A stretch of DNA of 64,000 nt from Syntrophaceticus sp050949745 (GCA_050949745.1 JBMNGF010000010.1:124001-188000), one strand, 5' to 3'. Positions 1 to 8,571 are shown, counted from the first letter of the stretch. A program made the numbers and translations. The notes: generated from the sequence alone by a model not told the origin.

Positions 1-1112
1 TAATGTTACTGAAGAAACCTCACCTCGCCTGATGAAACGCAGGATCGAACCCGCAGTAAACATCCTGGGGCTGATCACTTTATCCGCATTGGTATGCTCA
101 ATCAAAGGAATCAGGTCAGAACGGCGAATCTGGACAAAAGTCTTTTTGGCACCTAATTCCTTGGCAATTAGACAAACCAACAGATTCAGTTTGTCATCAT
201 CTGTAACCGCCACAAATGCATCGGCCTGACATACATTCTCTTCGATCAACAGGTCAATATCTGTCCCATCCCCATTGATAACCAAAGTCTGATCAAGGCG
301 CCTGGTGCATTCCTTACAGTATCTCCTGTCTTTCTCGATCACTTTTACTTTATATTTTTTACTTTCCAATTCCTGGGCAAGATAATACCCGATCAGACCG
401 CCCCCAAGAATAACCACATATTCGATCGCAGGGAAGTCGTTTTGTTAGAAATAACTTTTCAGTCTGCAGCATATCCTTAGTACGAGCTAAAATAAACACA
501 CGATCCCCCGGCTGAATAATATCCTCACCACTTGGTACAATCAAGCGCCCCATGCGGAGGATAGCTACTATGAGAAACTGCCCTGGCGAATCATACTGGT
601 AAAGCTTTTGTCCCCGCATGGGAAAATCCTCTTCAATTTTCAACTCAGCCATCTGAACTCGACCGTCAGCGAAATATTCAATCTCCCTGGCTTCCGGATG
701 TTCCAGCAATTTGATGATTTCTAGTGCAGTCATCCTTTCCGGATTAATAATCAAGGTCGATCCCCATTTTGGAAAGAGAGATGCGCTGTTCCCTTTGTTG
801 CACATATTCGGGTTTTCTGATTCTAGCAACTGTTGTGGGCACCCCATATTGTTTAGCTAGAGCACAGGCCACCATGTTTACCTCATCTGTCTCTGTGACA
901 GAAATAAAAAGCCTCGACTGCTGAATACCTGCCTCTTCTAAAACACCACAGTCAGACCCACTGCCATAGATGGTTTGTATATCCAGGTGATCCTCTACGA
1001 TCTGCAAGCGCTCTTCATTCTTTTCAATGATCACTACATCGTGATCCTCCTTAGAAAGCATTTGGGCTATATTAAAACCCACCTTCCCTGCCCCAACAAT
1101 GACAACCCTCAT
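1..1112 (-). pseudogene. trkA: TrkA potassium uptake regulator, two frameshifts, 3' end outside window
   Basis: Peripheral NAD-binding subunit of the Trk/Ktr K+ channel. The N-terminus starts MRVVIVGAGKVGF, a Rossmann GxGxxG RCK_N domain, followed by an RCK_C domain (QLYQYDSPG-like part around 600). A second RCK_N (EYVVILGGGLIG, about 360-430) follows in another frame. The reading frame breaks twice: near 752, where one extra base separates GIDL from IINPER, and near 439, where one extra base separates FLTK from DFPAIEYV. Removing one base at each site restores a continuous TrkA. The C-terminus runs off the left edge. It lies 77 bp downstream of trkH, so the two form an operon. Either a decayed gene or sequence error; the family assignment is secure. 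Confidence 0.88.
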
Positions 1113-1189
1113 TTATTATGCAACTCCTTATTACCTCTATATAATAGGCTTCTTTTCTACAACTCAAGTTTAACTTCACATAGGGGTAT

Positions 1190-2605
1190 TTATTTCCAAA
1201 AACTCGGCGAAAGCATAACAAACACTGTGTATATCTCCAGCCGGCCTAGCAGCATCAGAAAACTGAGGTATAATTTCCCTGCACCGGGGATAACAGAAAA
1301 ATCCCCGGCAAGGCCCAGGTTGGTAATTGAAGCAGCTGCATAATTAAAGGCCGCCATTAGGTCAAAACCCATAGCGGTCATCACAACACTGGACACCGCC
1401 ATAATAGCAATATATAAAAAGAAAAATTGTGTCACATTGCTTACAATATCTTCAGATACTTGTTTCCCACCTATCTTCAGGGAAAAAACAGCCCTCGGAT
1501 GAACTAGCTTTTTGATCTCCAATACGGTCTGCTTCAATAAAATCATGATCCTCCCCGCTTTGATCGAACCACTTGTAGAACCCGAGCAGCCTCCGATAAA
1601 CATTAATATAAGTAACACAGCCTGAGCCATATAGGGCCACAGATTGATATCGGTGTTAGTATAACCTGTAGTAGTAATAATGGATACCACCTGAAACACT
1701 GATACCCTGCTCATCTCTTCTATGCTGCTGAAATGTGAAATATTATTCAGAACCACCAACACAATAGCTGAGACAACTACTACCAGATAAAAGCGAAACT
1801 CCTCATTCTTCCAAAAAACTTTCAAACTGCGTCGACCAAGAGCTTGGAAATAGAGAGCAAAAGTAGCACCTGCTAAAAACATGAAAACGGTAATTACCCA
1901 ATGAATTGAGGCCTGGTCATAGTAACCGATACTTGCGTTTTTAATATTGAAACCACCGGTTGCCATAGTACCAAAAGTATGACACAGTGAGTCAAATATA
2001 GGCATCCCCAGGAAACACAGGATTCCCGCTTCTAAAACTGTCATCCCCAAATAGGTAAACCAAAGAATTTGGGCAGTTTCACTGATCCTGGGCATGAACT
2101 TAACATTCAACCCAGGGATCTCCGCTCGAAAGATCCGGTTAGCGCCTACCCCCAGGTGGGAAAGCAGGGCAACCATAAAAACTATGATACCCATCCCGCC
2201 GAGCCATTGAGTCAGACTGCGCCAGAACAGTATTCCTCTGGGGAGAGCTTCTACATCTGCAAAAATACTCGCCCCTGTTGTGGTAAACCCTGAAATCGAT
2301 TCAAAGAAAGCATCTATGAAATTGGTACAGACACCGGAGAACAGATAGGGCAAACAGCCGTAGAGAGAGACAATGAGCCAACCTACAGTAACTATAGCAA
2401 AGCCTTCCCTGTAGCGGATCTCACCCTGCTGAGGAACTGCCAGAATCACAATAATACCGCTGACCAACGTAATGATCATCGAATAAAGAAAAGCCATCTT
2501 ATCTGGCCCCTGGTCATAAACAGCCCAGAGCAGCGGAAAAACCATAGCCGACCCCAAAAAAACCAGGGCCTTCCCCATCAAATTGACCACCAGGCGAATA
2601 TTCAT
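1190..2605 (-). CDS. trkH: TrkH-family potassium transporter membrane subunit
   Basis: Ion-conducting membrane subunit partnering TrkA, taking up K+ across the cytoplasmic membrane. 471 residues, the usual family length, with hydrophobic helices throughout. The four degenerate K+ selectivity-filter loops are visible: TTTGAS (about 108), ATGGFN (about 215), TTTGYT (about 311) and NLGLAG (about 429), each with the expected filter glycine. A conserved GGCSGSTSGSIK stretch (about 338) precedes the third-to-fourth repeat. Start ATG at 2605 gives the usual N-terminal helix. Intact, unlike its partner trkA just downstream; if the trkA breaks are real, TrkH would lack its regulatory gate. Confidence 0.93.
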   Translation of the reverse strand: MNIRLVVNLMGKALVFLGSAMVFPLLWAVYDQGPDKMAFLYSMIITLVSGIIVILAVPQQGEIRYREGFAIVTVGWLIVSLYGCLPYLFSGVCTNFIDAFFESISGFTTTGASIFADVEALPRGILFWRSLTQWLGGMGIIVFMVALLSHLGVGANRIFRAEIPGLNVKFMPRISETAQILWFTYLGMTVLEAGILCFLGMPIFDSLCHTFGTMATGGFNIKNASIGYYDQASIHWVITVFMFLAGATFALYFQALGRRSLKVFWKNEEFRFYLVVVVSAIVLVVLNNISHFSSIEEMSRVSVFQVVSIITTTGYTNTDINLWPYMAQAVLLILMFIGGCSGSTSGSIKAGRIMILLKQTVLEIKKLVHPRAVFSLKIGGKQVSEDIVSNVTQFFFLYIAIMAVSSVVMTAMGFDLMAAFNYAAASITNLGLAGDFSVIPGAGKLYLSFLMLLGRLEIYTVFVMLSPSFWK

Positions 2606-2958
2606 TACCTCAAACCTCTCCTGGACTAAATAAAAGCCCGAGCATTGAATCCTTGTCCGGAATAATGGATACTAATTGTTGACCCAGGAAACGATCTGTT
2701 CAGTCATCCTGTATTTTTGTCTAATTTATAGGCTAAACTACAGTTTACCATACTATCTAATAAATGAATATCCGGATGAGATTCGATGCGGATTCTTGCA
2801 AACTCCTTCTCTATATGTATAATAGGAAAAGCAATTTACCTCGGTCAGAGCAACGCATAAGGTTAATGAATAGAACATTCGAGGCGTACCACTTCGTCAT
2901 ATCAGCAAGAGCACGATTCCCCTTGGCAGGATTGACACACTCGAGTTAGGCACCTGAT
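2606..2958. other. intergenic, no gene seen
   Basis: About 350 bases between the divergent trkH (minus) and ssrA (plus). It must hold the trkH promoter. Only short unconvincing reading frames; no repeat of the two dispersed families and no recognised RNA motif. Confidence 0.5.
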
Positions 2959-2987
2959 TTTATAAAAACCAGGTGATATGTTATAAT
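2959..2987 (+). promoter_or_regulatory. probable ssrA promoter
   Basis: A perfect -10 TATAAT at 2982-2987 lies about 31 bases before the mature tmRNA 5' end, with a weak -35 (TTTATA, 2959-2964) at 17-bp spacing. A small inverted repeat (CACCTG/CAGGTG, about 2951-2975) overlaps it. A TTGACA at 2932 is too far upstream to pair with this -10. Confidence 0.5.
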
Positions 2988-3017
2988 ATGAACAGCAAAT
3001 AATTATTGAATAGATAT

Positions 3018-3373
3018 GGGGGCGTACTGGCTTCGACGGGGGAATAAGGAACAAAAGTAGCGAGCCGGGGTTCCATCTGCCCGCAATACGGTGGAAGGCT
3101 AATAACTGCCAACAATAACGAATACGCACTGGCTGCTTAATTAAGCAACCCGTCCGCCTGGTCTTGTCTGCGAACCAGTAACGGGCGTCATATAGCAGGC
3201 TCACCCGCTTTCTCTTAATCTCTGGAGAGACTGCCGGGGAACACAATCGGGGATAGCTGACAGGAAGCCTGCCGATAGGCGTCTTGTAAGCGAAATAAAA
3301 ATATCGGCTGCGCTCGGAGAAGCTTTTGCAACCGTTCTTTCGGACAGGGGTTCGACTCCCCTCGCCTCCACCA
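3018..3373 (+). ncRNA. ssrA: tmRNA (transfer-messenger RNA)
   Basis: Rescues stalled ribosomes together with SmpB. The acceptor stem GGGGGCG (3018-3024) pairs with CGCCTCC near the 3' end, followed by A and CCA (3371-3373). The T arm GGTTCGACTCC is visible at about 3349-3359. The tag reading frame at 3108-3140 encodes ANNNEYALAA followed by TAA; the YALAA end is the ClpXP degradation signal. The 5' domain starts with the typical TGGCTTCGACGGGG segment. Length 356 nt is normal for one-piece tmRNA. It is on the plus strand, facing away from the smpB operon 16.5 kb away. Confidence 0.97.
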
Positions 3374-3380
3374 TAAAAAA

Positions 3381-3412
3381 ACTGAGACCAATATAGGTCT
3401 CAGTTTTTGTTT
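3381..3412 (+). terminator. intrinsic terminator of ssrA
   Basis: Nine-bp perfect stem ACTGAGACC (3381-3389) / GGTCTCAGT (3396-3404), 6-nt loop, followed by a T-run. It lies just after the tmRNA CCA end. Confidence 0.9.
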
Positions 3413-3562
3413 AATCAACAGCTATGTGTTTAGTACTAGATTAAGGATGACAGTTTACTAAACATGGGAAACAATAATTCCAGTTCAGCAAAAACATGAA
3501 GCTAGCTAGGCAAGCTCCGATATAGAGAAAATCTGCAGCGTATAAGTAAAAAAGCTGACTCC

Positions 3563-3784
3563 CTATTGTTTTACAAAAACCACGTTAATAGCTTTTACCA
3601 AGGCATGTACTTTCTCACCTTTAGAGAAACCAGCATCTTCAAAACTGTCTCGCGTCATCACGGACGTGAGTCTAGATGTATCATCTGTTCAACTGCCTAC
3701 TCACATAGTCACTTGGGCCATAATTTCGTCTGCTTTGATGCTTTCAATCTCACCGATAATATTATTACGTACTCCTGCTTCCAA
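3563..3784 (-). pseudogene. molbindin (TOBE/Mop domain) pseudogene with two in-frame stops
   Basis: Reading the minus strand from TTG at 3784, after an ideal AAGGAGGTG ribosome site (3791-3799), gives a single-domain molybdate-binding protein. It begins VRNNIIGEIESIKADEIMAQV, continues with RLTSVMTRDSFEDAGFSKG and ends KVHALVKAINVVFVK before TAG. The frame is continuous at the family's usual length of about 70 residues, but two TGA codons interrupt the middle strand (after AQVTM and after VGS). These need single substitutions, not indels, so this decay differs from the frameshifts elsewhere. Molbindins store or sense molybdate/tungstate. No mod transporter is adjacent, so it may be a relic. 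I infer a once functional gene; recoding of TGA is unlikely because other genes here use TGA as stop. Confidence 0.75.
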
Positions 3785-3843
3785 AGTATTCACCTCCTTG
3801 AATATGTCATTTACTTAATTATTCCCCTGTATACCTAATTTAT

Positions 3844-3865
3844 ACAATGTCAAATACCGAACGCC
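3844..3865. repeat. left copy of 22-bp perfect direct repeat
   Basis: Contains ATGTCAAATACCGAACGCC; the same 22 bases recur at 13302-13323. The copies lie immediately outside the REP-like palindromes that bound the intervening 9.4 kb. Confidence 0.9.
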
Positions 3866-3874
3866 GAGTCAAGC

Positions 3875-3901
3875 GAGTCAAGGGGACGGTTCCTTTGACT
3901 C
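3875..3901 (+). repeat. REP-like palindrome R1 (GAGTCAA arms)
   Basis: Arms GAGTCAA and TTGACTC flank the core GGGGACGGTTCC. It is preceded by a partial tandem copy of the arm (GAGTCAAGC at 3866). It sits upstream of the RAYT gene promoter, the usual place for RAYT-associated REPs. Confidence 0.85.
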
Positions 3902-3936
3902 ATTTTTTCTTTTCCGTGCCCTCCGGGCAATTGCTA

Positions 3937-3945
3937 TGGTATAAT
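3937..3945 (+). promoter_or_regulatory. extended -10 promoter of the RAYT gene
   Basis: TGGTATAAT (TG-N-TATAAT) lies 33 bp before the RAYT start codon. There is no good -35, as is common for extended -10 promoters. The same promoter stretch survives as a remnant at about 19860. Confidence 0.55.
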
Positions 3946-3978
3946 AATCCAATAGGAAAGTTGCCGGGGGGAGATGAT

Positions 3979-4737
3979 ATGCCAAGAACTGCTCGCATAA
4001 AGAGCGAGACAGGCGTCTACCATGCGATGGTCAGAGGCATTAATCGCCAAGACATCTTTCAGGATAGCGAAGACAGAAAAATGTTTCTAGAGAAGCTTAG
4101 CACTGTCAAGGAGCGCAGCAAGTGCAGCATTTATGCCTATTGCCTGATGAGCAATCATGTGCATTTGCTTATTGCCGAAAATGATGAGACAATCAGCCAA
4201 ATAATGAGGCGGTTAGGCAGTGCTTACGTATATTGGTATAACAAAAAGTACGGACGAGTAGGGCATTTGTTTCAGGATCGTTTTCACAGCGAGCCAATCA
4301 ATGTCGAAGCATATCTGCTGACAGCACTGCGCTACATCCATCAGAACCCCGTCAAGGCCGGGATTGCACATGGTTGTGAAAGCTACCCCTGGAGTAGTTA
4401 TCATGATTACATCAACCCAGGAAGGAAGGCTAAAAGCCTGACTGACACAGAGTTAGGTTTAGAGACCGCAGGCGGGCTGCGGCAATTTGCAGAGTTTCAT
4501 CAAAAGTCGTGTAGCAGTGATTTGCTAGATATTGATGATATTACCCCGGCTTCAGACGCACTTGCGGAACAATTGATACAACAGGTTTTAGAAGGCAGAA
4601 CAACAGTTGACCTGTTAGAAATGCCAATTCCCGAGAGAAATATGCTTTTGCGGAAATTAAAGGCCTTGCCTGGGGTTAGTCACCGGCAAATTGAGCGGGT
4701 AACGGGTATAAACAGGAACATGATTCAACGGGCTTAA
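3979..4737 (+). CDS. REP-associated tyrosine transposase (RAYT, Y1/HUH family)
   Basis: Single-strand-specific Y1 transposase of the IS200/IS605-like superfamily, domesticated or mobile with REP palindromes. Start ATG 3979 follows GGGGGGAG at good spacing; upstream in-frame sequence only reads through the REP and is not coding. Residues: N-terminal MPRTARIKSETGVYHAMVRG, HUH motif NHVHLL with H60 and H62, catalytic tyrosine region YVYWYNKKYGR at about 83-91, then GHLFQDRF and LRYIHQNPVKAG, hallmarks of RAYTs. The C-terminal 60 residues carry a helix-turn-helix-like segment (GVSHRQIERVTG). 252 residues, typical length. Flanked by inverted REP-like palindromes R1 and R2, so it is probably the enzyme acting on the REP family scattered through the window. 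Confidence 0.92.
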   Translation: MPRTARIKSETGVYHAMVRGINRQDIFQDSEDRKMFLEKLSTVKERSKCSIYAYCLMSNHVHLLIAENDETISQIMRRLGSAYVYWYNKKYGRVGHLFQDRFHSEPINVEAYLLTALRYIHQNPVKAGIAHGCESYPWSSYHDYINPGRKAKSLTDTELGLETAGGLRQFAEFHQKSCSSDLLDIDDITPASDALAEQLIQQVLEGRTTVDLLEMPIPERNMLLRKLKALPGVSHRQIERVTGINRNMIQRA

Positions 4738-4745
4738 GCCATTTA

Positions 4746-4776
4746 GTGAGTCAAAGTCCCCGTCCCCCTGACTCAC
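4746..4776 (-). repeat. REP-like palindrome R2 (GTGAGTCA arms), inverted relative to R1
   Basis: GTGAGTCA (4746-4753) and TGACTCAC (4769-4776) flank AAGTCCCCGTCCCCC, the reverse complement of the GGGGACGG core. With R1 it brackets the RAYT gene as an inverted pair. Two small hairpins (about 4788-4808 and 4823-4843) follow before the intron. Confidence 0.85.
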
Positions 4777-4880
4777 TCAGTAGAGTAGGCAGGGTCTCTT
4801 GCTGCCTGGTAGCGTTTAGGTCGGGCATATCCGTTATCTGCCCCTTTCGTCTAGCAGTGCCTTAATATCCCGGCCATGCG

Positions 4881-6790
4881 GTACTGGTCGAGCAATTGTG
4901 CCCCTACCCCTCGACGAACCGTACGTGCGCTATTAACGCATACGGCTCTCCGCAGTCATTGTTCACGGAGTTCACGCAAAGATTCTACCCCTGACATCAT
5001 AGATATTCACATATATCCGGGGCGTAGGTAAAGGAAACTTCCTGAGAAATAGCCTGAATTTTCTCCAGTCAAAGCTTTTCCTCTGACTGCGACGGTTCAG
5101 CCATTTGAAGAGCAGCTTTTCTACTTCATAGAGAAATTTATATAGCATCGGAGCATTGTCGGTTATGCCGTAGTAGCGATAGTTCCCCTGCAACTTGGGC
5201 CTGATTAGCCACCAAATTAATGGGGCAGGTATGTTTCTGTGCTTTTTAAGCCACTCTTTGCATCTCAGGATGCTAGCCCTGTATTTCTTGCCGCTAGTCT
5301 TCCGCTTCACTCTGAACTTGCCTCTTCTGCTCCGGCTACAGTAGTGGGTGAACCCAAGGAAATCAAATGTCTTGGGCTTCTTTCCCCCTGCTCGATTCTT
5401 GGCTTCTGCCTGTCGTCCAAAGGCTATTATTTGGCTCTTTTCCTCGGAAATCTCCAGGTTGAATTTCTTCAACCTATCTTGCAAGGCATCATAGAAACTT
5501 AGAGCATCTTCTTCGTACTGGAAACAGCACACGAAGTCATCTGCGTATCTGACCATGTGGGCTTCTCCTTTGCAGTGCCTTCGCACTATACTGTAGAACC
5601 ATAAGTCCAGCACATAATGTAGGTAGACATTTGCAAGTATCGGTGACACTACTCCTCCTTGCGGTGTTCCTTGTGGTGTGTCGTAGCTTACTCCAGCTTC
5701 GATAATTCCCGCTTTGAGGAAGCGCGCAATGAGTCTTAGCATGTTCGGGTCTGCTATGCGCTGTTTTAGGCATTCCATCATCCATTTATGGTCTACGTTG
5801 TCGAAGAACCCCTTAATGTCTGCATCAACTATGTAGTTTATTGGCCGATTCTCAATAATGGCGTTTAGTGCTTTTAGTGCATCATGGCAACTTCGACCTG
5901 GCCTGAATCCGTATGAACAGCCTAGAAAGTCTTGCTCATAGATGGCATTTAGTATGCGTGCCATCACTGTCTGCACCAGCTTATCTTCGTATGCCGGTAT
6001 CCCTAATGGCCTCTTCTTGTTACTTCCTGGCTTAGGTATGTAGACTCGCCTGACTGCCTGCGGCTTGTAGGCCTGTCTTTTCATCCTTGCTACCAGGTCT
6101 TTCACATTGGCTTCAAGATTCTCTTCGTACTCTGCCTTGCTTACTCTGTCCACCCCGGACGCTTTTCGATCTGGCATGCCCATATGGGCTGTCATGAGCG
6201 TCTCTTCGTTGATTAGGTGGACTAGTGTTGTAAATCTTAGTTTTGGGTTTTCTCTTGCTTTCTCCGCTATCCTTGTCAGTTTCGTTTCCACTATTTCCTC
6301 TCCTCCGGTGAGTTAGTATTCCCCTTCCAAGGGTAATGACTCCGCTACTGCCTTTCCTTCACAGGAGTTACCCTGCATCCTCGGTACTATGCAGTAGTCC
6401 GACTCCCTGCACGCCTTTTGGCTTCCTTGCTTTGTATCGCTTGTAGGCCATACTCCCTTTTCGGAAGAGCCCGCAGGGTCTCCCAAGTTGCCGTAACCCA
6501 GTTGTGTACAGCGTGCCAAGGTCTTTGACTCCGGGGAAGTTCCGGCCTGCTCGCCTCTATTGCCTGCCGAAAATGTTGCCTTCTTCAGGACGGAAAGAAT
6601 CGGCCTTCCCTTATCTCACATTTCGAAGCTCAATCCCTTCAACCTTGCGGCTTTCGGCCCGCTGCCTCGCTTGCCTACGCTTAAACATATCTGTTATCAG
6701 CTATGCTCCAAGGCTAGCTACGGGTGGTTGGCTAGACCTTGCCCGGTGGGATTCTCACCCACTATGTGTCACGACCTAGCTTGGTCGCTC
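4881..6790 (-). mobile_element. group II intron with intron-encoded reverse transcriptase
   Basis: Self-splicing retroelement. The catalytic domain V hairpin is clear on the minus strand at 4916-4948: it begins GAGCCGTATGCG, ends GTACGGTTC and contains CGCACGTACGG. Domain VI follows as a GTCGAG/CTCGAC stem at 4887-4915. The probable 5' end is GAGCGACC at 6790, followed by AAGCTAGGTCGTGACAC; the boundaries are estimated to within several bases. Domains I-IV occupy 6292-6780, with the RT frame in domain IV. The 5' exon is a half REP palindrome (R3). The intron lies antisense to the neighbouring RAYT and two-component genes. Confidence 0.88.
4972..6291 (-). CDS. ltrA: group II intron reverse transcriptase/maturase
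   Basis: Intron-encoded protein assisting splicing and target-primed reverse transcription. 439 residues from a GTG start at 6291 preceded by GGAGGAGAGG. RT motifs in order: RRVYIPKPGS and RPLGIPAYEDKLVQ, then FLGCSYGFRPGRSCHDAL, IVDADIKGFFDNVDH, GTPQGGVVSPILANVYL, the catalytic MVRYADDFV, and LEISEEKSQI with FDFLGFTH. A maturase/thumb domain X follows (WWLIRPKLQGNYRYYGI). There is no C-terminal HNH endonuclease domain, so mobility would use nicked or single-stranded targets. The RT appears complete and plausibly active. Confidence 0.95.
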   Translation of the reverse strand: METKLTRIAEKARENPKLRFTTLVHLINEETLMTAHMGMPDRKASGVDRVSKAEYEENLEANVKDLVARMKRQAYKPQAVRRVYIPKPGSNKKRPLGIPAYEDKLVQTVMARILNAIYEQDFLGCSYGFRPGRSCHDALKALNAIIENRPINYIVDADIKGFFDNVDHKWMMECLKQRIADPNMLRLIARFLKAGIIEAGVSYDTPQGTPQGGVVSPILANVYLHYVLDLWFYSIVRRHCKGEAHMVRYADDFVCCFQYEEDALSFYDALQDRLKKFNLEISEEKSQIIAFGRQAEAKNRAGGKKPKTFDFLGFTHYCSRSRRGKFRVKRKTSGKKYRASILRCKEWLKKHRNIPAPLIWWLIRPKLQGNYRYYGITDNAPMLYKFLYEVEKLLFKWLNRRSQRKSFDWRKFRLFLRKFPLPTPRIYVNIYDVRGRIFA

Positions 6791-6815
6791 CCGTCCCCCT
6801 GACTCACTGACTCAC
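6791..6815 (-). repeat. REP-like half palindrome R3 next to the intron 5' end
   Basis: CCGTCCCCCTGACTCAC, followed by a second TGACTCACT, is the right half of the GAGTCA-arm palindrome. The other half is missing at the intron boundary (6790), so the intron inserted in or just beside a REP. Confidence 0.75.
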
Positions 6816-6843
6816 TCGCAACCATATTTAAGGGGTTTTTATA

Positions 6844-7509
6844 ATGAATACGAAAATACTCATCATCGAGGATGGCATTTTTTTGCAGGAAGGTCTGTGC
6901 GAATTATTGCAGCGGGAAGGATATTCTGTCGATTGTGCAGGTACATGCAGTGCGGCAAAAACTCTTATTGCAGAGAACGATTATAGCTTAATTATTCTGG
7001 ATATCATGCTCCCGGACGGCAGCGGACTGGATCTCTGCGCCCAATGGCGCAGCAGCGGTAAAGACACTCCCATCTTGTTTTTAACTGTAAAGGATGAGGA
7101 GATTCAAATTGTACAGGCGCTGGACACCGGAGGGGATGACTATGTGACAAAACCCTTCCGCCTGTTGGAATTGCTCTCCCGCATCCGTGCCCTGCTCAGG
7201 AGAAACCAGCCTGTTGTCTACGAAAAGGACGGGCTGCACATTAACTTGCAAAAGATGAGCGTTTTCTACAAAAATGAACAATTGTTTTTGACGCCAACGG
7301 AATTTCAGCTGTTATCCATTTTGATTCGCAATGCCGGAAGAGTAGTGACACGGACTTTTTTGCTTCAAACCATTTGGGATGATCAAGGACTGTATATAGA
7401 CAACAACACCCTTTCCGTGCATATGAGCCGCCTGCGTGATAAGATCGGCAGTTCCCATATCCGGACTGTACGTGGCATCGGCTATCAGTGGATCGAGGAC
7501 AAACCATGA
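6844..7509 (+). CDS. OmpR-family response regulator
   Basis: DNA-binding regulator of a two-component pair. Receiver domain 1-115 with acidic pair E9-D10, phospho-acceptor D53 (in IILDIMLPDGSG), T81 and K103 (YVTKPF). The winged-helix effector domain follows (LTPTEFQLLSILI, DNNTLSVHMSRLRDKIG, IRTVRGIGYQW). 221 residues, standard. An AAGGGG ribosome site precedes the start. It overlaps the kinase gene by ATGA, so the two are translationally coupled. By context it controls the downstream ABC-permease genes, as BceR/VraR-type regulators do; the inducing signal is unknown. Confidence 0.93.
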   Translation: MNTKILIIEDGIFLQEGLCELLQREGYSVDCAGTCSAAKTLIAENDYSLIILDIMLPDGSGLDLCAQWRSSGKDTPILFLTVKDEEIQIVQALDTGGDDYVTKPFRLLELLSRIRALLRRNQPVVYEKDGLHINLQKMSVFYKNEQLFLTPTEFQLLSILIRNAGRVVTRTFLLQTIWDDQGLYIDNNTLSVHMSRLRDKIGSSHIRTVRGIGYQWIEDKP

Positions 7510-8483
7510 AACTGATCGCTTTACTTTCCGGGATCACAGCGGCCCTGGGGGCATATTTGCATCTCTCCTGTGTAGGAACAACAAAATGGGTCGGACTTGC
7601 AGTGTTTCTCACAGCTGTTGCTGCACTTGTGCTTTGTTTCTGCGTGTCGAGGAAGCAAGAGAAAACCATCTATGAATTGGATGAACAATTAATCAATTTT
7701 CTCGAAGGAAGGGACAAAATCCCCAAATTCAGCACAGAGGACAATACCTTTGCCCTGCTGGAAAATGATATAGTCGAACTGGAAAACAGGCTGCTATTGG
7801 AGCACAATAACAGACAAAAAGAGAAGCAAAAAAACGCCGAATTTGTCGCTGACATTTCACATCAGCTCAAAACACCACTTGCAGCGCTGAGGCTTTACTG
7901 CGAAATGGATAAGGGGTACGATCCCCGCTCCCACACCCCCCAACAGCTTTTGCTGATCGAGCGCATGGAGCATCTGATCTCCTCACTGCTGCGGCTGGAA
8001 AAACTCCGGGCCAACATCTATGAAATGAATTTTACCGAACAAAACCTTTCCCAGTTGGTTAAGCAAGTATGGGAAGAAATCCAACCACTGTATCCCGAAA
8101 AGGTGTTTTCCATCACAGGCAACGCAACCATGCGCTGTGACCCCTACTGGATGGGTGAAGGGCTGAAGAACATTCTGATCAATTCCTGTAGACACACACC
8201 CCCAAACGGCAGAATAGAGGTTTTCCTTGCGGCTACTGATAACTCAATCACTATTACTGTTGAGGACAATGGCAAGGGGATACCTGAAGAGGAACTGCCC
8301 AAAATATTTCACCGTTTTTACCGCTCTCCCCATACGCAAAAAGAAGGAGCCGGCATCGGGCTCGCCATTAGCAGGACCATTGTGGAAAAGCACCATGGGA
8401 TGACCTATGCGGAAAATACGGCAGAGGGCTTAAAAATCACCCTCTACTTTCCCAGCTTGGAGGGAATCCTGGCCATAGGCTAA
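7506..8483 (+). CDS. sensor histidine kinase
   Basis: Membrane kinase cognate to the preceding regulator. The ATG at 7506 overlaps the regulator stop (ATGA), giving 325 residues. Two N-terminal transmembrane helices (about 3-22 and 28-47) are separated by only a few residues, so there is almost no extracellular sensor, like intramembrane-sensing kinases that read a partner transporter. H-box FVADISHQLKTPLAAL with H119, N-box NILINSC (about 222), G1 DNGKGIP (about 254), F-box FHRFYR and G2 GAGIGLAI (about 281) are all intact. A longer start six codons upstream is possible but less likely. Confidence 0.92.
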   Translation: MKLIALLSGITAALGAYLHLSCVGTTKWVGLAVFLTAVAALVLCFCVSRKQEKTIYELDEQLINFLEGRDKIPKFSTEDNTFALLENDIVELENRLLLEHNNRQKEKQKNAEFVADISHQLKTPLAALRLYCEMDKGYDPRSHTPQQLLLIERMEHLISSLLRLEKLRANIYEMNFTEQNLSQLVKQVWEEIQPLYPEKVFSITGNATMRCDPYWMGEGLKNILINSCRHTPPNGRIEVFLAATDNSITITVEDNGKGIPEEELPKIFHRFYRSPHTQKEGAGIGLAISRTIVEKHHGMTYAENTAEGLKITLYFPSLEGILAIG

Positions 8484-8484
8484 G

Positions 8485-8500
8485 CTTACGAAAACGTAAG
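8485..8500. promoter_or_regulatory. palindrome between kinase and ABC genes, candidate regulator site
   Basis: CTTACG-AAAA-CGTAAG directly after the kinase stop codon and 72 bp before the ABC ATPase start. The position suits an operator for the adjacent OmpR-type regulator. No clear -35/-10 is visible beside it. Confidence 0.4.
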
Positions 8501-8571
8501 ACAAGGGTCAGGGAAACGAAAGATTCAGCTGATAAGATAGACAGCAAAGGGGTAAAAAAGGGGGTAAAACC

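Noticed and set aside
2932..2937. TTGACA as -35 of the ssrA promoter
   Set aside because: It is 44 bp from the TATAAT, far outside workable spacing, and no good -10 lies 16-18 bp from it.
3566..3838. 90-codon plus-strand frame
   Set aside because: It is the opposite strand of the molbindin pseudogene, which has a ribosome site and family-like sequence.
3018..3865. tmRNA 3' end as integration site of the adjacent accessory block
   Set aside because: ssrA is a known integrase target, but there is no integrase gene, and neither 22-bp repeat matches the tmRNA 3' end.
3847..3978. N-terminal extension of the RAYT protein by 44 residues
   Set aside because: It only reads through the direct repeat, REP R1 and the promoter; the ribosome site and family N-terminus support ATG 3979.
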